From assembly GCF_031583595.1 (NCBI RefSeq), contig NZ_CP134145.1:434001-498000 (forward strand): a stretch of DNA of 64,000 nt, read 5' to 3'. The notes below the pieces were generated by a model that saw only the letters and a program-made list of their open reading frames with translations, did no database searches and was not told where the DNA came from. Position 1 is the first letter of the stretch. The number at the start of each line of letters is the position of its first letter. Positions 27,269 through 36,429 of this stretch are shown here, piece by piece. Made by a program: the position numbers and the translations under genes. The DNA is from Thalassotalea psychrophila. GTDB lineage: Bacteria; Pseudomonadota; Gammaproteobacteria; Enterobacterales; Alteromonadaceae.

Positions 27269-27881
27269 AAATAGGTCCTTTCAATACAGATAATGACGAT
27301 TAAATAACTAAGGGGTTATTATAAGTAATATTACTAGTATTTGTGCTTATAAGTATAGTTTTACAAGAAAAATATATTCTTTTGGAAAAACTAGTACAGC
27401 TGCCTGTTTAGTTTATCGTGATAAATATTTCATAATAATTATAAGTTAGCTGAAAAGAAGATCTTCCCAACAGTAAAATTTAAGCCCATTCAAAGCCTCT
27501 CCCGTTATTCTTGCTACTTAAAAATATGTTTTAGGTTTTTTTATATAAAAGTATTGCTTGTATGGCTTTTTTATCTTGATTGTAAAATTTATTGGCTGGC
27601 TTTACTTGTTGTATGTTTGTTGCAGGTTATAGTCATTTTTAAATTGATAGTCATTTTTAAATTGATAGGTGTTTTTAATTTTACGTGTATTATTAAATGT
27701 AAAGTTTTGTAATTGTTTGGGTTTTGAATTGATAAGTTATGTCAGAGATGTTTAAGTTATTTGCACAGACCAATTACTTTAACAGCTATCATTATTGAAC
27801 TTTCGACTAGATTTTACCTTAGGTCTAATGAAAGATAAGTTAGGCTGACTGATCATATCAATATCGATAGGAAATTAATTT
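27269..27881. other. 613-bp non-coding region between gntR and the PhoD gene
   Basis: Very AT-rich and without a credible gene. It holds the palindrome AGTAATATTACT at 27324-27335, the motif ACTAGTA at about 27333 and 27394, and a tandem 18-bp repeat at 27629-27682. It must contain the divergent promoters of gntR and of the PhoD-like gene. No copy of the 20-bp TetR palindrome is present. Confidence 0.6.
27629..27682. repeat. Tandem 18-bp repeat
   Basis: ATAGTCATTTTTAAATTG occurs twice head to tail (27629-27646, 27647-27664), followed by a degenerate third unit. Located in a non-coding region about 200 bp before the PhoD-like gene. Confidence 0.8.
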
Positions 27882-29357
27882 ATGAAGTGCAATATTTTAC
27901 AGTATCTTAGTATGTCCTTTGTATTAATAGCTAGTTTCTTTTGCTTTAATCTAATGGCAAATGCTGAACAAAATGTACAAATGGCTAATGGCATCAAAAT
28001 TGGTGAAGTTACCCCAAGCTCTGCGGTAATTTGGACTCGTCTTACACAAAATGCTGAGCGAAATATCAATGGCAAGCCGTTTCCTTATAATGTAAACAGA
28101 AAAAAGAAAAAATCCCTTCATTTTGACAACCTAAATATTATGGAAGGTGCCACGCCTGGTGTTAGTGGTGAGGTGCGTATCGCTTATTGGCCTACTTCAA
28201 GCAATGACTCGAATTTAAGCAATGGCAAAAGCGAGAAAGTATGGTCAAATTGGCAGCCAGTCAATGCTCAACTAGATTATACCCATCAGTTTACTCTTTC
28301 ATCTTTAGGCGTTGGAACTGATTATGCTGTTGTCGTAGAAGGGCGTCCTTTAGAAGGTAAAACTGCGACAGTTGAGGTGTTAGGTAGCTTTCATACTGCA
28401 GCAAAGTCGCAAACAGCATCAAAGGTTACCTTTGCTGTAGTCACAGGACAAGATTATCCACGTCGAGATGACAAACAAAATGGCCACAAAATTTATCCGC
28501 AAATGCAAAAGCTCGGCCTCGACTTTTTTGTTCATACCGGTGATATCGAATATTACGACAAACCGGCACCCTATGCCGATAACTTAGAACTGGCAAGGTT
28601 TAAATGGAGCCGTCTCTATGCCATGCCATTCCAACGGGATTTTCATAATCACACCGCCAGCTATTTTATGAAAGATGATCACGACACGCTGAAAAATGAT
28701 GCCTGGCCGGGACAAACCTACGGTGATTTAACTTGGGACCAAGGTCTTGCGCTTTTTAAGGAGCAGGTACCGATGGGTGAAAAAACGTATCGAACAATCC
28801 GTTGGGGCAAAGATCTGCAAATATGGTTGGTAGAAGGGCGAGACTTTCGCAGCCCTAACAATATGAAAGACGGTCCTGATAAAACCATCTGGGGAACAGC
28901 ACAGAAACAATGGTTTTTTGATACGGTAAAACAGTCTGATGCAACCTTTAAAATATTGATCTCGCCAACTCCCATTGTCGGTCCGGATAGAAAAAAAGGG
29001 AAAAATGATAACCACGCTAATTTAGCCTTTAAACATGAAGGAGATGAAATTCGCACATTCATCAGTCAACAAAAAAATATGTTTACTGTAGTAGGTGATC
29101 GCCACTGGCAATATGCGTCGGTTGACCCCGCCACTGGTTTGAAAGAATTCTCTTGTGGTCCTACTGCTGATGCACATGCTCAAGGATTTAGCCAGAAAGA
29201 GAAATCGAGCATGCATAATTTTTTGCGAATTAAAGGTGGATTTTTGTCAGGTGTTGTTGACCGTATAGAAGGTGTTCCCACCGTAACCATGCGCCACCAT
29301 GGTGTTGATGGCACGGTTTATTACGAAGATATTATCAAAGTCGAAAATTCAACCTAA
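27882..29357 (+). CDS. Secreted PhoD-like alkaline phosphatase / phosphodiesterase
   Basis: 491 residues with a signal peptide (cleavage near ANA, residue 28). An N-terminal PhoD-type beta domain (GEVTPSSAVIWTRL) is followed by a calcineurin-like metallophosphatase core: TGQDYP (in place of the common SCQ), FVHTGDIEYYD, MKDDHD and VVGDRHWQYAS. The family hydrolyses phosphate esters in the periplasm or outside the cell. It heads the accessory carbohydrate locus but lacks the TetR palindrome, so it may be independently controlled. Exact substrate unknown. Confidence 0.82.
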   Translation: MKCNILQYLSMSFVLIASFFCFNLMANAEQNVQMANGIKIGEVTPSSAVIWTRLTQNAERNINGKPFPYNVNRKKKKSLHFDNLNIMEGATPGVSGEVRIAYWPTSSNDSNLSNGKSEKVWSNWQPVNAQLDYTHQFTLSSLGVGTDYAVVVEGRPLEGKTATVEVLGSFHTAAKSQTASKVTFAVVTGQDYPRRDDKQNGHKIYPQMQKLGLDFFVHTGDIEYYDKPAPYADNLELARFKWSRLYAMPFQRDFHNHTASYFMKDDHDTLKNDAWPGQTYGDLTWDQGLALFKEQVPMGEKTYRTIRWGKDLQIWLVEGRDFRSPNNMKDGPDKTIWGTAQKQWFFDTVKQSDATFKILISPTPIVGPDRKKGKNDNHANLAFKHEGDEIRTFISQQKNMFTVVGDRHWQYASVDPATGLKEFSCGPTADAHAQGFSQKEKSSMHNFLRIKGGFLSGVVDRIEGVPTVTMRHHGVDGTVYYEDIIKVENST

Positions 29358-29566
29358 TGCTTTGATTTCTTATAAAAAAGGCAGTGGAGAATTGGTTGCA
29401 GATGAAATTTAAATTTACCGAAAGGTTAGTCGCAGACGCAGAGCAGTTATAGTTTAGTGCTACTCTCGATTGTCAATTTACTCACTGATTTTCTCCTGCT
29501 TCCATTAGCCATTTATTTCTTGATTGAGTTACTTGCTTGCAGGTGAATAATGGGATAGTATTTAAT

Positions 29567-29586
29567 AAATAACTATTTGGTTACTT
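29567..29586. promoter_or_regulatory. Candidate TetR operator, site 1
   Basis: AAATAACTATTTGGTTACTT; two mismatches to the palindrome AAGTAACTANNTAGTTACTT. It lies 64 bp before the lipoprotein gene that opens the GH43-like operon. One of four sites in the window. Confidence 0.6.
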
Positions 29587-29650
29587 AGTGTGATTTGTTA
29601 ACCTTTCACACAATAACTTCAACGAAGAATAAAAAATAAAGAAGAGTCTT

Positions 29651-30787
29651 ATGCAACTAGGTAAACTTTTAAATTTTGCTATCATCAGTGCAGCAATCGT
29701 AGGTACAAGCGGCTGTGTTGAGTCAGACAATGCCATGTCAGAAAAAGTAAAGGCTGAACTGAAACCTGAATCTAAGCCATTACAGCTAGCGTATGAGTAT
29801 GTCGGTCTTGCTGTTCAGAAAAAAGATACACATGTCTGGGGCACTTCGCCGGTATTGGGCAGAGATGGCAGGGTACATCTTTATGTTGCCGAGTGGCCGC
29901 AGCCAAAAAAGAAGACCATGAGTTTTCGCGGTTATTTTAGCACGTCAGAAATAGCTCATTATGTTGGCGATACACCAGCAGGGCCTTTTGAATTTGTTCG
30001 TATGGCTGTTACCGATCAAAACGATAATTTTAACGCGCCTCATAATCCAACTATTCAGTTTATAGATGACCAATATGTATTGACCTTTATCGTTAACGAA
30101 AACGACGACCGTGGTAAACAGCGCATTATTATGTATGTCTCTGATGATCTTAATGATCAGTGGCGACCAGCAAAAGGTGCCGAGGCAGATGGCACTATTT
30201 TGCGTAAACCTTCAGATAGTAAAATTTGGAACCATACCTCAGTTAGAGGCGTGGCGAATCCGACGTTAGTAAAACATAACGGCGAATATGTCCTTTATTT
30301 TAAATCGGCTATCCCTGATCCGAAAAAAGATCTTAATGATTTTAAAAACCGAGAGTTTGGTTATGGCGTAGCAACGGCAAAATCAATAGAGGGGCCTTAT
30401 ACCATTCATCCTGAGCGTTTAACCTCAAAAGAAATGGAATTAGAAGATGCCTATGCATTTTCTTATAATGGCAGCATGCATATCATCAGTCGCGATATTG
30501 TTGGCACTTTAGGTGATAAAGAAGGTGGCTTGCTTTGGACATCACAAGATGGTTTTTCATTTTCAGCAGAAGATACCCAAAGATCTTTTGAATCTTTAGT
30601 AAGCTATACCGGCAAAGAGGCATTGGCGGGTGCTAACGTTTATCGTGGTAGCGATAAAGGCCAATTAGAAAGACCTCAGTTATTAATTGAGAATGGTCAA
30701 CCTACTTATATGTATGTCGCCACAGGTATCAATGCTAACCAAGGATATGGCAGCAGCTCGCACGTATTTAAAATAAATGTAAAGTGA
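29651..30787 (+). CDS. GH43-like beta-propeller lipoprotein
   Basis: 378 residues with a lipoprotein signal (AAIVGTSGC, acylated Cys at about residue 22), so anchored in a membrane and facing the periplasm or cell surface. The body reads as repeated four-stranded blades (GTSPVLGRDGRVHLYVAEW, NPTLVKHNGEYVLYFK, EDAYAFSYNGSMHIISRD), the pattern of GH43/GH117-type five-bladed glycosidases. No exact CAZy family can be fixed by eye. First gene of an operon with DUF6807, PVC-type and beta-helix genes. Confidence 0.65.
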   Translation: MQLGKLLNFAIISAAIVGTSGCVESDNAMSEKVKAELKPESKPLQLAYEYVGLAVQKKDTHVWGTSPVLGRDGRVHLYVAEWPQPKKKTMSFRGYFSTSEIAHYVGDTPAGPFEFVRMAVTDQNDNFNAPHNPTIQFIDDQYVLTFIVNENDDRGKQRIIMYVSDDLNDQWRPAKGAEADGTILRKPSDSKIWNHTSVRGVANPTLVKHNGEYVLYFKSAIPDPKKDLNDFKNREFGYGVATAKSIEGPYTIHPERLTSKEMELEDAYAFSYNGSMHIISRDIVGTLGDKEGGLLWTSQDGFSFSAEDTQRSFESLVSYTGKEALAGANVYRGSDKGQLERPQLLIENGQPTYMYVATGINANQGYGSSSHVFKINVK

Positions 30788-30802
30788 TTTGAGAAATTCA
30801 AC

Positions 30803-31705
30803 ATGCTAAAGAAATTGATTCAGCTAAACAAACAGCTCAAGCTAAGCAAGATAATGATATTAGTTTTAGTACTTGTTTGTCCGACAGTATTTTCCGCTAT
30901 TCACATGGAAAAACAAACGGATGGCGTGTGGATTTTAGAAGATAATCGTAAAATTTTCTTTTATCGTACCGACGGCAGTACCGGACCACTGAAAGAGGCA
31001 GGGCGTAATCATTATATTCATCCGTTAATGGCACCCGATGGTGTTACTGAGCTCACTTTGGATGCCCCTAGTGACCATCTGCATCACCGTGGATTATATT
31101 GGGGGTGGAGTGAGATTTTTGCTCATGATAAAAAAGTTGCTGATGGTTGGAAATTAAAGGATATCACTTGGCAAATTAAATCAGTTGTTTTCGAGCCTAA
31201 ATCAAATACTTTAGAGATTAAAGTAAATTGGTTAACAGGCAAAACCAAAGAAGCAATCATCGCTGAGTATATGCGTATTAAGGTGTCAGATAGCAATAAC
31301 GGTGAGCAGAACATTAGTTTTACTGTTGATTTAACTGCTTTAGTCGATGGCGTATCTATTGCGGGTGTTCAAAATAGCAAAGGATACGGCGGTTTTTCAG
31401 CACGTCTGATTAATACCCGAGATCTTAGTTTTGAAAGTGATGGCAAGAGCATAAAAGCGACTAAAGATCACCTTGAAGCCGGCGCATCGTTAACCTTCCA
31501 ATATAGTGCCGATAGTGGACTTCCTAACTTAAAAGTAAGCTGTGCAGCTCAAGATAAGCCAGTTAACAAATGGATTTTGCGCAACAATAAAAGCATGCAA
31601 AATTGCGTATGGCCAGGACGCGAGCACTTGCCGCTGGAGAAGGGAGAGGTAACCTCGATAGCGGCAACGATAACATTATCCCAAGGATCTTATATTAATG
31701 ACTAA
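30803..31705 (+). CDS. DUF6807 (PmoA-like) secreted protein
   Basis: 300 residues with an N-terminal hydrophobic export signal (MILVLVLVCPTVFSA). DHLHHRGLYWGWSEI is the hallmark of the DUF6807 family, sometimes named methane oxygenase PmoA in databases without evidence for such activity. The family is frequent in Planctomycetes and Bacteroidetes sugar loci, often beside Gfo/Idh/MocA oxidoreductases, as in this window. Its last 8 bp overlap the next gene. Reaction unknown. Confidence 0.78.
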   Translation: MLKKLIQLNKQLKLSKIMILVLVLVCPTVFSAIHMEKQTDGVWILEDNRKIFFYRTDGSTGPLKEAGRNHYIHPLMAPDGVTELTLDAPSDHLHHRGLYWGWSEIFAHDKKVADGWKLKDITWQIKSVVFEPKSNTLEIKVNWLTGKTKEAIIAEYMRIKVSDSNNGEQNISFTVDLTALVDGVSIAGVQNSKGYGGFSARLINTRDLSFESDGKSIKATKDHLEAGASLTFQYSADSGLPNLKVSCAAQDKPVNKWILRNNKSMQNCVWPGREHLPLEKGEVTSIAATITLSQGSYIND

Positions 31706-34043
31706 AGTTAAATGGTTTTCACTTCTTTTATGTATTTTTTTGCTTGGCGCTTGTCAACATCATGAAGACGAAAACTCTGATGGAGAGCATGTTCATGGCG
31801 CTGGTTATGCTGATTGGATCAACGGCCCAACATCGGATCCTCTATCACCGGCAGATGCGCTAAAATCCTTTAATATTCAAAAAGGTTTAACCATTGAAAC
31901 TTTTGCGGCAGAGCCTCTGGTACAAGATCCTGTCTTAATCAGCTTTGATGCAAAAGGTCGTGCCTGGGTTGCCGAAATGACCAATTTTATGCTGGATGTG
32001 GCTGGTACTGGGCAAACAAATCCCGAGGGCAATATCGTTATTGTTGAAGATACTGATGGCGATAACATTGCCGATAAGCGTACCGTATTTCTTAATAACA
32101 TCGTTTTACCACGCACTATTGCCCATGTTAAAGGCGGCATATTGTTTGCTGATAATGAGTCGTTATATTTCGCGCCGAATGTAAATGATAAAGCTGGCAA
32201 GGTGGTGATGGTTGACCCAACTTTTGCCCAAGGTGGTAACGTTGAACATAAAACCAATGGCTTAGTGCTTGGGCCTGATAACTGGTTATATAACGCTGAA
32301 AGTGATAAGCGCTATCGGGTATATCCGCTATCACAAGAACTTCCTATTCACGCTAAAGAACTTTATCGTAACAAATATTGGAAAATTGCCTTAAGTAAAA
32401 CCGATTATCGTGGTCAATGGGGCATTAGTACCGATGACTATGGCCGCTTATTTTACAACCGAAACTCATTCCCGATGATGACGGATAACTACCGCCCAAA
32501 TATCGCCGCGAGAAATAAAAACTTCATCATAAAAGAGAAAATTCAAAGTAATGTTTCTGGTCGTGAGGTATACCCAAGTCGAGAAACTCCAGGTATTAAC
32601 CGCGCTTACTATACTGGAAAGCTTGATGAAAATAACACTATGATGACGGCTGATGCTGCTAGTGGGCCGGTGATATTTAGAGGTACAGCCTTACAGGCAT
32701 TATATGGACAAGCGATATTTCCTGAGCCTGCCGGACATCTGGTTAGCGCCATTCGTCTAAGCGATAGTGATGGTCAAGTAACGGGTAAGCCTTTTTATCA
32801 TAAAACTGAACTGTTAACTTCTCAAGATGAACGCTTTAGACCGGTTAATACTCACACAGCGCCAGACGGTAGTCTGTTTATTGTCGATATGTATCGGGGC
32901 ATAATCCAAGACAGAACCTATTTAACCCGCTATCTGTCGGAATATATTCTAAATAAAAAATTAGATGAAGGGGTTCATATGGGGCGTATCTATCGAGTAC
33001 GTCAACAAGGATCAAGCTTAACCCCGATACGTGATCTCAGCGAACTTTCATCAAAAGCGCTAGTTGAAACCCTTAATGATGAAAACGGTTTCTATCGTGA
33101 TACCGCAAGACGATTATTGATTGAACGCCAAGATAAAAGCATTATTACTGCTTTAGAGCAACTCGCGTTAAGCGCCGATAAAGATTATATGCAACTCGGC
33201 GCTTTATGGTCCTTAGAAGGCCTTGATGCCATTTCGGTTAATCTCTTAGCTCAACTTATTAAAGACCCATCAAATAAAGTAAAAGTGCATGCGATCCGCC
33301 ACGGTGAAATGCTTAGCTCACAAGCTCAGCAAACACTGCTTACAGCTATCAAGCGTAACGGCTTATTAGAAAGTCATTCTTATGAGATTGCCGCTGAACT
33401 TATTGCTGCTTTACCTTTATATCAAACGCAAGACTCGTTACCACTTTTAGCTAGTTTAGCGGCAAAATGGCAAAAACAGCCGATGACCAATGCTATTGCT
33501 TTAAGCGGCTTAGAAGGAAAAGAGCAAGCATTTATCGCAAGTTTAACTGATATTAAAACTCAAGAAAAAATGAAGACCTTATTTGCGAAAAAGCCTAAGA
33601 AAGTAAAAGCAATGAAAACCCACTTAACAGGGACAGACCTTGATATTTATAAACGTGGTATGAAAATTTATAAATCTAAAGGTGCTTGTAATGGTTGTCA
33701 TGGCACAAATGGTGAAGGTATTGCTTTTGCTGGCCCACCACTCGCAGAAAGTGAATGGGTTACCGGTTCGCCTGAGCGGCTTGCGGCTCTACTGTTAAAC
33801 GGCCTGACAGGGCCAGTTCATGTTAAAGGAAAATTGTATGATCCCGGTATTGCTATGCCAGGCATTAAGGATAGCTTTGGTGTTTCACTTGCAGAAATGA
33901 CCGCCTTAATGGCTTACTTACGCAATAGTTGGGGCAATAAAGGCAGCTTACTTACTATTACTGAAGTTTATAAAGTCGACGCGCAAACCAAAGACCGCAA
34001 AGGCCCTTATACTGAAGCAGAGTTAATAAGTGAGTTTGATTAA
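31698..34043 (+). CDS. PVC-type membrane-bound dehydrogenase with C-terminal cytochrome c domain
   Basis: 781-residue lipoprotein (LLGAC lipobox at about residue 19). The N-terminal half is a beta-propeller dehydrogenase domain of the type common in Planctomycetes and Verrucomicrobia (GLTIETFAAEPLVQDPV, DTDGDNIADKRTVF, TDDYGRLFYNRNS, DGSLFIVDMYRGII). HEAT-like helices follow at about 440-620, then a class I cytochrome c with CNGCH at 664-668 and a likely Met ligand in IAMPGI. It probably oxidises a sugar or alcohol in the periplasm and passes electrons to the heme. Substrate unknown. Confidence 0.82.
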   Translation: MTKVKWFSLLLCIFLLGACQHHEDENSDGEHVHGAGYADWINGPTSDPLSPADALKSFNIQKGLTIETFAAEPLVQDPVLISFDAKGRAWVAEMTNFMLDVAGTGQTNPEGNIVIVEDTDGDNIADKRTVFLNNIVLPRTIAHVKGGILFADNESLYFAPNVNDKAGKVVMVDPTFAQGGNVEHKTNGLVLGPDNWLYNAESDKRYRVYPLSQELPIHAKELYRNKYWKIALSKTDYRGQWGISTDDYGRLFYNRNSFPMMTDNYRPNIAARNKNFIIKEKIQSNVSGREVYPSRETPGINRAYYTGKLDENNTMMTADAASGPVIFRGTALQALYGQAIFPEPAGHLVSAIRLSDSDGQVTGKPFYHKTELLTSQDERFRPVNTHTAPDGSLFIVDMYRGIIQDRTYLTRYLSEYILNKKLDEGVHMGRIYRVRQQGSSLTPIRDLSELSSKALVETLNDENGFYRDTARRLLIERQDKSIITALEQLALSADKDYMQLGALWSLEGLDAISVNLLAQLIKDPSNKVKVHAIRHGEMLSSQAQQTLLTAIKRNGLLESHSYEIAAELIAALPLYQTQDSLPLLASLAAKWQKQPMTNAIALSGLEGKEQAFIASLTDIKTQEKMKTLFAKKPKKVKAMKTHLTGTDLDIYKRGMKIYKSKGACNGCHGTNGEGIAFAGPPLAESEWVTGSPERLAALLLNGLTGPVHVKGKLYDPGIAMPGIKDSFGVSLAEMTALMAYLRNSWGNKGSLLTITEVYKVDAQTKDRKGPYTEAELISEFD

Positions 34044-34118
34044 TGAATTATTGCATTAACTAGCTGTTACAGGGCTGGAAAAATAATGCTTGTAACTTTA
34101 CTTAAATAAAAAAAACTT

Positions 34119-36293
34119 ATGAAATACGAAACGAAAATAATGAAACCATATTTTAGCATCAGACAGCTAGTGTCTCAGTGTTGTTTAATAGCAATTTGTA
34201 CACTAATACCTAATGGACAAGTGTTTGCGCAAACCTATTATGTCTCACCATTGGGTGATAATAGTAACAGCGGTACTTCTGAGTTGCAGGCGCTACAATC
34301 TGTGCAACAAGGTATTAATAAGATGGAAGCTGGCGATAACTTAGTTGTGCTTGATGGTATTTATACTGGCACGCTCAAGCTTAAGTCGGGCATTACCATC
34401 AAGGCGAAAAATCCGAGAAAAGTTGTTTTTAGTGGCATTGAACCGCTCAATGCTCAGTTTGAGCTTTATAAGGGGAACATATACAAGACTGAGATTAACC
34501 CTCAAATTAAGGACGAGCTCAAGCAACTGTTCTATCAAGGTATGCCGATGACTTGGGCAAGATGGCCTAATGCCAGTTGGCAAGAAAACAGAATTCATGA
34601 GAAAAAATGGGCAACAGTCAAAGATGGCACTGGCCCAGGTGTGGTTAAATCTGATGAATTAGCGCAATTTGCAAATAAAAATTTAACTAATGCACAAATT
34701 TTTATTCGTTATGCTAAAGGTAATAGTAGCTATAGTCGCGCGATTAAATCGATTAAAGATGATGCGTTACTTTGGGATGATAAGAAATTTTATAGTAGCA
34801 AATTCACCGGCGAAGATGGGCGCAAGGGCTCAGTGGAAGCGCTAAAACATAAAAAGTTTAACAATAAAGATCACATCATTCATCCGAACAGAACGTTATT
34901 TTTTCTTGCTGGCTCGTTAGACTTGCTAGATGCGCCCGGTGAATGGTTTGTTAAAGACAATACTTTGTATTTTTATCCTCCTAAAACTGCTGATGGACAA
35001 GCACCTGATCTGTCTAAACTGTTTTATAAGACCACCGATTACACTTTTTCAGAGCAGCAAACCATTTCTGATTTGACGATTGAAGGGATAGATTTTTTAG
35101 CTACTTCTATTCAATTGCCATCAGAAAATAATCGCAATATAACCTTTAGGAACAGTCAGTTTAAATATATTGGTGCTGAGTTGTTATTTAAAGATCGAAT
35201 GCATGTTAAAAAAGGTGCCGATAAGCCGCTTTATTTTGCCGGTACAAATATAAACTTTGATCGCTGCCTATTTGCTGGCGCACAAAATTCAGCATTGAAG
35301 TTAAGAGGCAGCGATCTAACGGTGAAAAATTCGGTTTTTATGGAAAACAACCGCCATGCTAATTTTGAAAGTAGGGCATTACTTATCGAAAATACTGGGT
35401 ACTACAATATCACTCGTAATACCTTTTTTAATAACGGCTCTGACTCAATATACCTAAAATCTTGGTATGACCTAGGTAAAGAGAAAGCACCTTACTCGGA
35501 AGTATCCTATAACCATATTTTTAATGGCGGCAAATATAATACCGATGTTTCTGGCTTTTATATGCCTTCTAGATCGCAAGGCAATGCGCAAGTTCACCAT
35601 AACTGGATGCACAATGTTATGTACGCCTATCGATTAGATTTGGCCGGTAAAGATTTGGCGTTACACCACAATGTGTTCTGGTCTTCTAAAAGAGGTATGA
35701 GCGTAGAGGGTTATGAAAATTTCAGTATTTATAATAATACCGCAATCCACAATCTTGAACCTAATGAAATTATCCGAAATGTGATGGATCACTCCAATAT
35801 TAAAGGCAGTCAGGAGCTTGATTTTCCACCGATTGAAGACTGGAATGTGTTGAACAACCTCTTCGCACAATTCGTCGATCGAATTGGACCACGAGAAAGG
35901 ATCAAGCAATTGGCACAAGGGCGAAAAGGCTTGCTTCACCCTGAACGTGCGAAGAGCTGGTTAATCCCTATTGTCGATAGAGGCGCCATGCAGGGTAATA
36001 TCACTGGTTTTGATAACAGTATATTTGTTAACAGCGATTTAAATAACCTGAATTTAATGCCTAAAGCGAATGCAAATATTAATGGTGGTGTTAAGCAAAG
36101 CAAAGCACTAGCAGAGGCAGGAGTATTACAACTTAGCAGCTATCGAGGTGCATATGATATTAATGGCGAATACTGGTATCCGGGCAGTGATTGGATGCCC
36201 AATGGTTTACCTGTTATTAAAACCATGGCCGAGGCTGAGCAGTTTGCTAGAAAGTACAGCACCATTTCCATCGTGCCTGAAACAAATCTATAG
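34119..36293 (+). CDS. Secreted right-handed parallel beta-helix protein, possible polysaccharide lyase
   Basis: 724 residues with signal peptide ending near VFAQ. The opening TYYVSPLGDNSNSGT with LQSVQQGINKMEAGDNLVV is typical of secreted beta-helix proteins such as chondroitinase-B-like lyases. A WARWPNASW motif follows at about residue 145, then coils rich in N and G (ITRNTFFNNGSD, VSYNHIFNGG). The same RWPN segment occurs in the next gene, so the two are related. An ATG at 34140 is an alternative start. A lyase or hydrolase on an anionic polysaccharide is plausible, not shown. Confidence 0.68.
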   Translation: MKYETKIMKPYFSIRQLVSQCCLIAICTLIPNGQVFAQTYYVSPLGDNSNSGTSELQALQSVQQGINKMEAGDNLVVLDGIYTGTLKLKSGITIKAKNPRKVVFSGIEPLNAQFELYKGNIYKTEINPQIKDELKQLFYQGMPMTWARWPNASWQENRIHEKKWATVKDGTGPGVVKSDELAQFANKNLTNAQIFIRYAKGNSSYSRAIKSIKDDALLWDDKKFYSSKFTGEDGRKGSVEALKHKKFNNKDHIIHPNRTLFFLAGSLDLLDAPGEWFVKDNTLYFYPPKTADGQAPDLSKLFYKTTDYTFSEQQTISDLTIEGIDFLATSIQLPSENNRNITFRNSQFKYIGAELLFKDRMHVKKGADKPLYFAGTNINFDRCLFAGAQNSALKLRGSDLTVKNSVFMENNRHANFESRALLIENTGYYNITRNTFFNNGSDSIYLKSWYDLGKEKAPYSEVSYNHIFNGGKYNTDVSGFYMPSRSQGNAQVHHNWMHNVMYAYRLDLAGKDLALHHNVFWSSKRGMSVEGYENFSIYNNTAIHNLEPNEIIRNVMDHSNIKGSQELDFPPIEDWNVLNNLFAQFVDRIGPRERIKQLAQGRKGLLHPERAKSWLIPIVDRGAMQGNITGFDNSIFVNSDLNNLNLMPKANANINGGVKQSKALAEAGVLQLSSYRGAYDINGEYWYPGSDWMPNGLPVIKTMAEAEQFARKYSTISIVPETNL

Positions 36294-36429
36294 GTGGCTG
36301 TCTGGAGCGGTCCACAATGTTAATAAACAAGATGTTTACTCGCTATAGCTTGGTTTTTGGATTTATGTGTTGTTTTCTGACACTGTTTTTTTTGATGTTT
36401 TAATAATAATTTAATAAATAGAAGACGTT

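Noticed and set aside
30803..31705. Methane monooxygenase subunit (PmoA)
   Set aside because: The database name for this family is misleading; the protein has no membrane helices beyond the signal peptide and sits in a sugar locus.
34044..34118. A fifth TetR site (TAACTAGCTGTTAC)
   Set aside because: The spacing between half-sites is one base short and the outer bases do not match.
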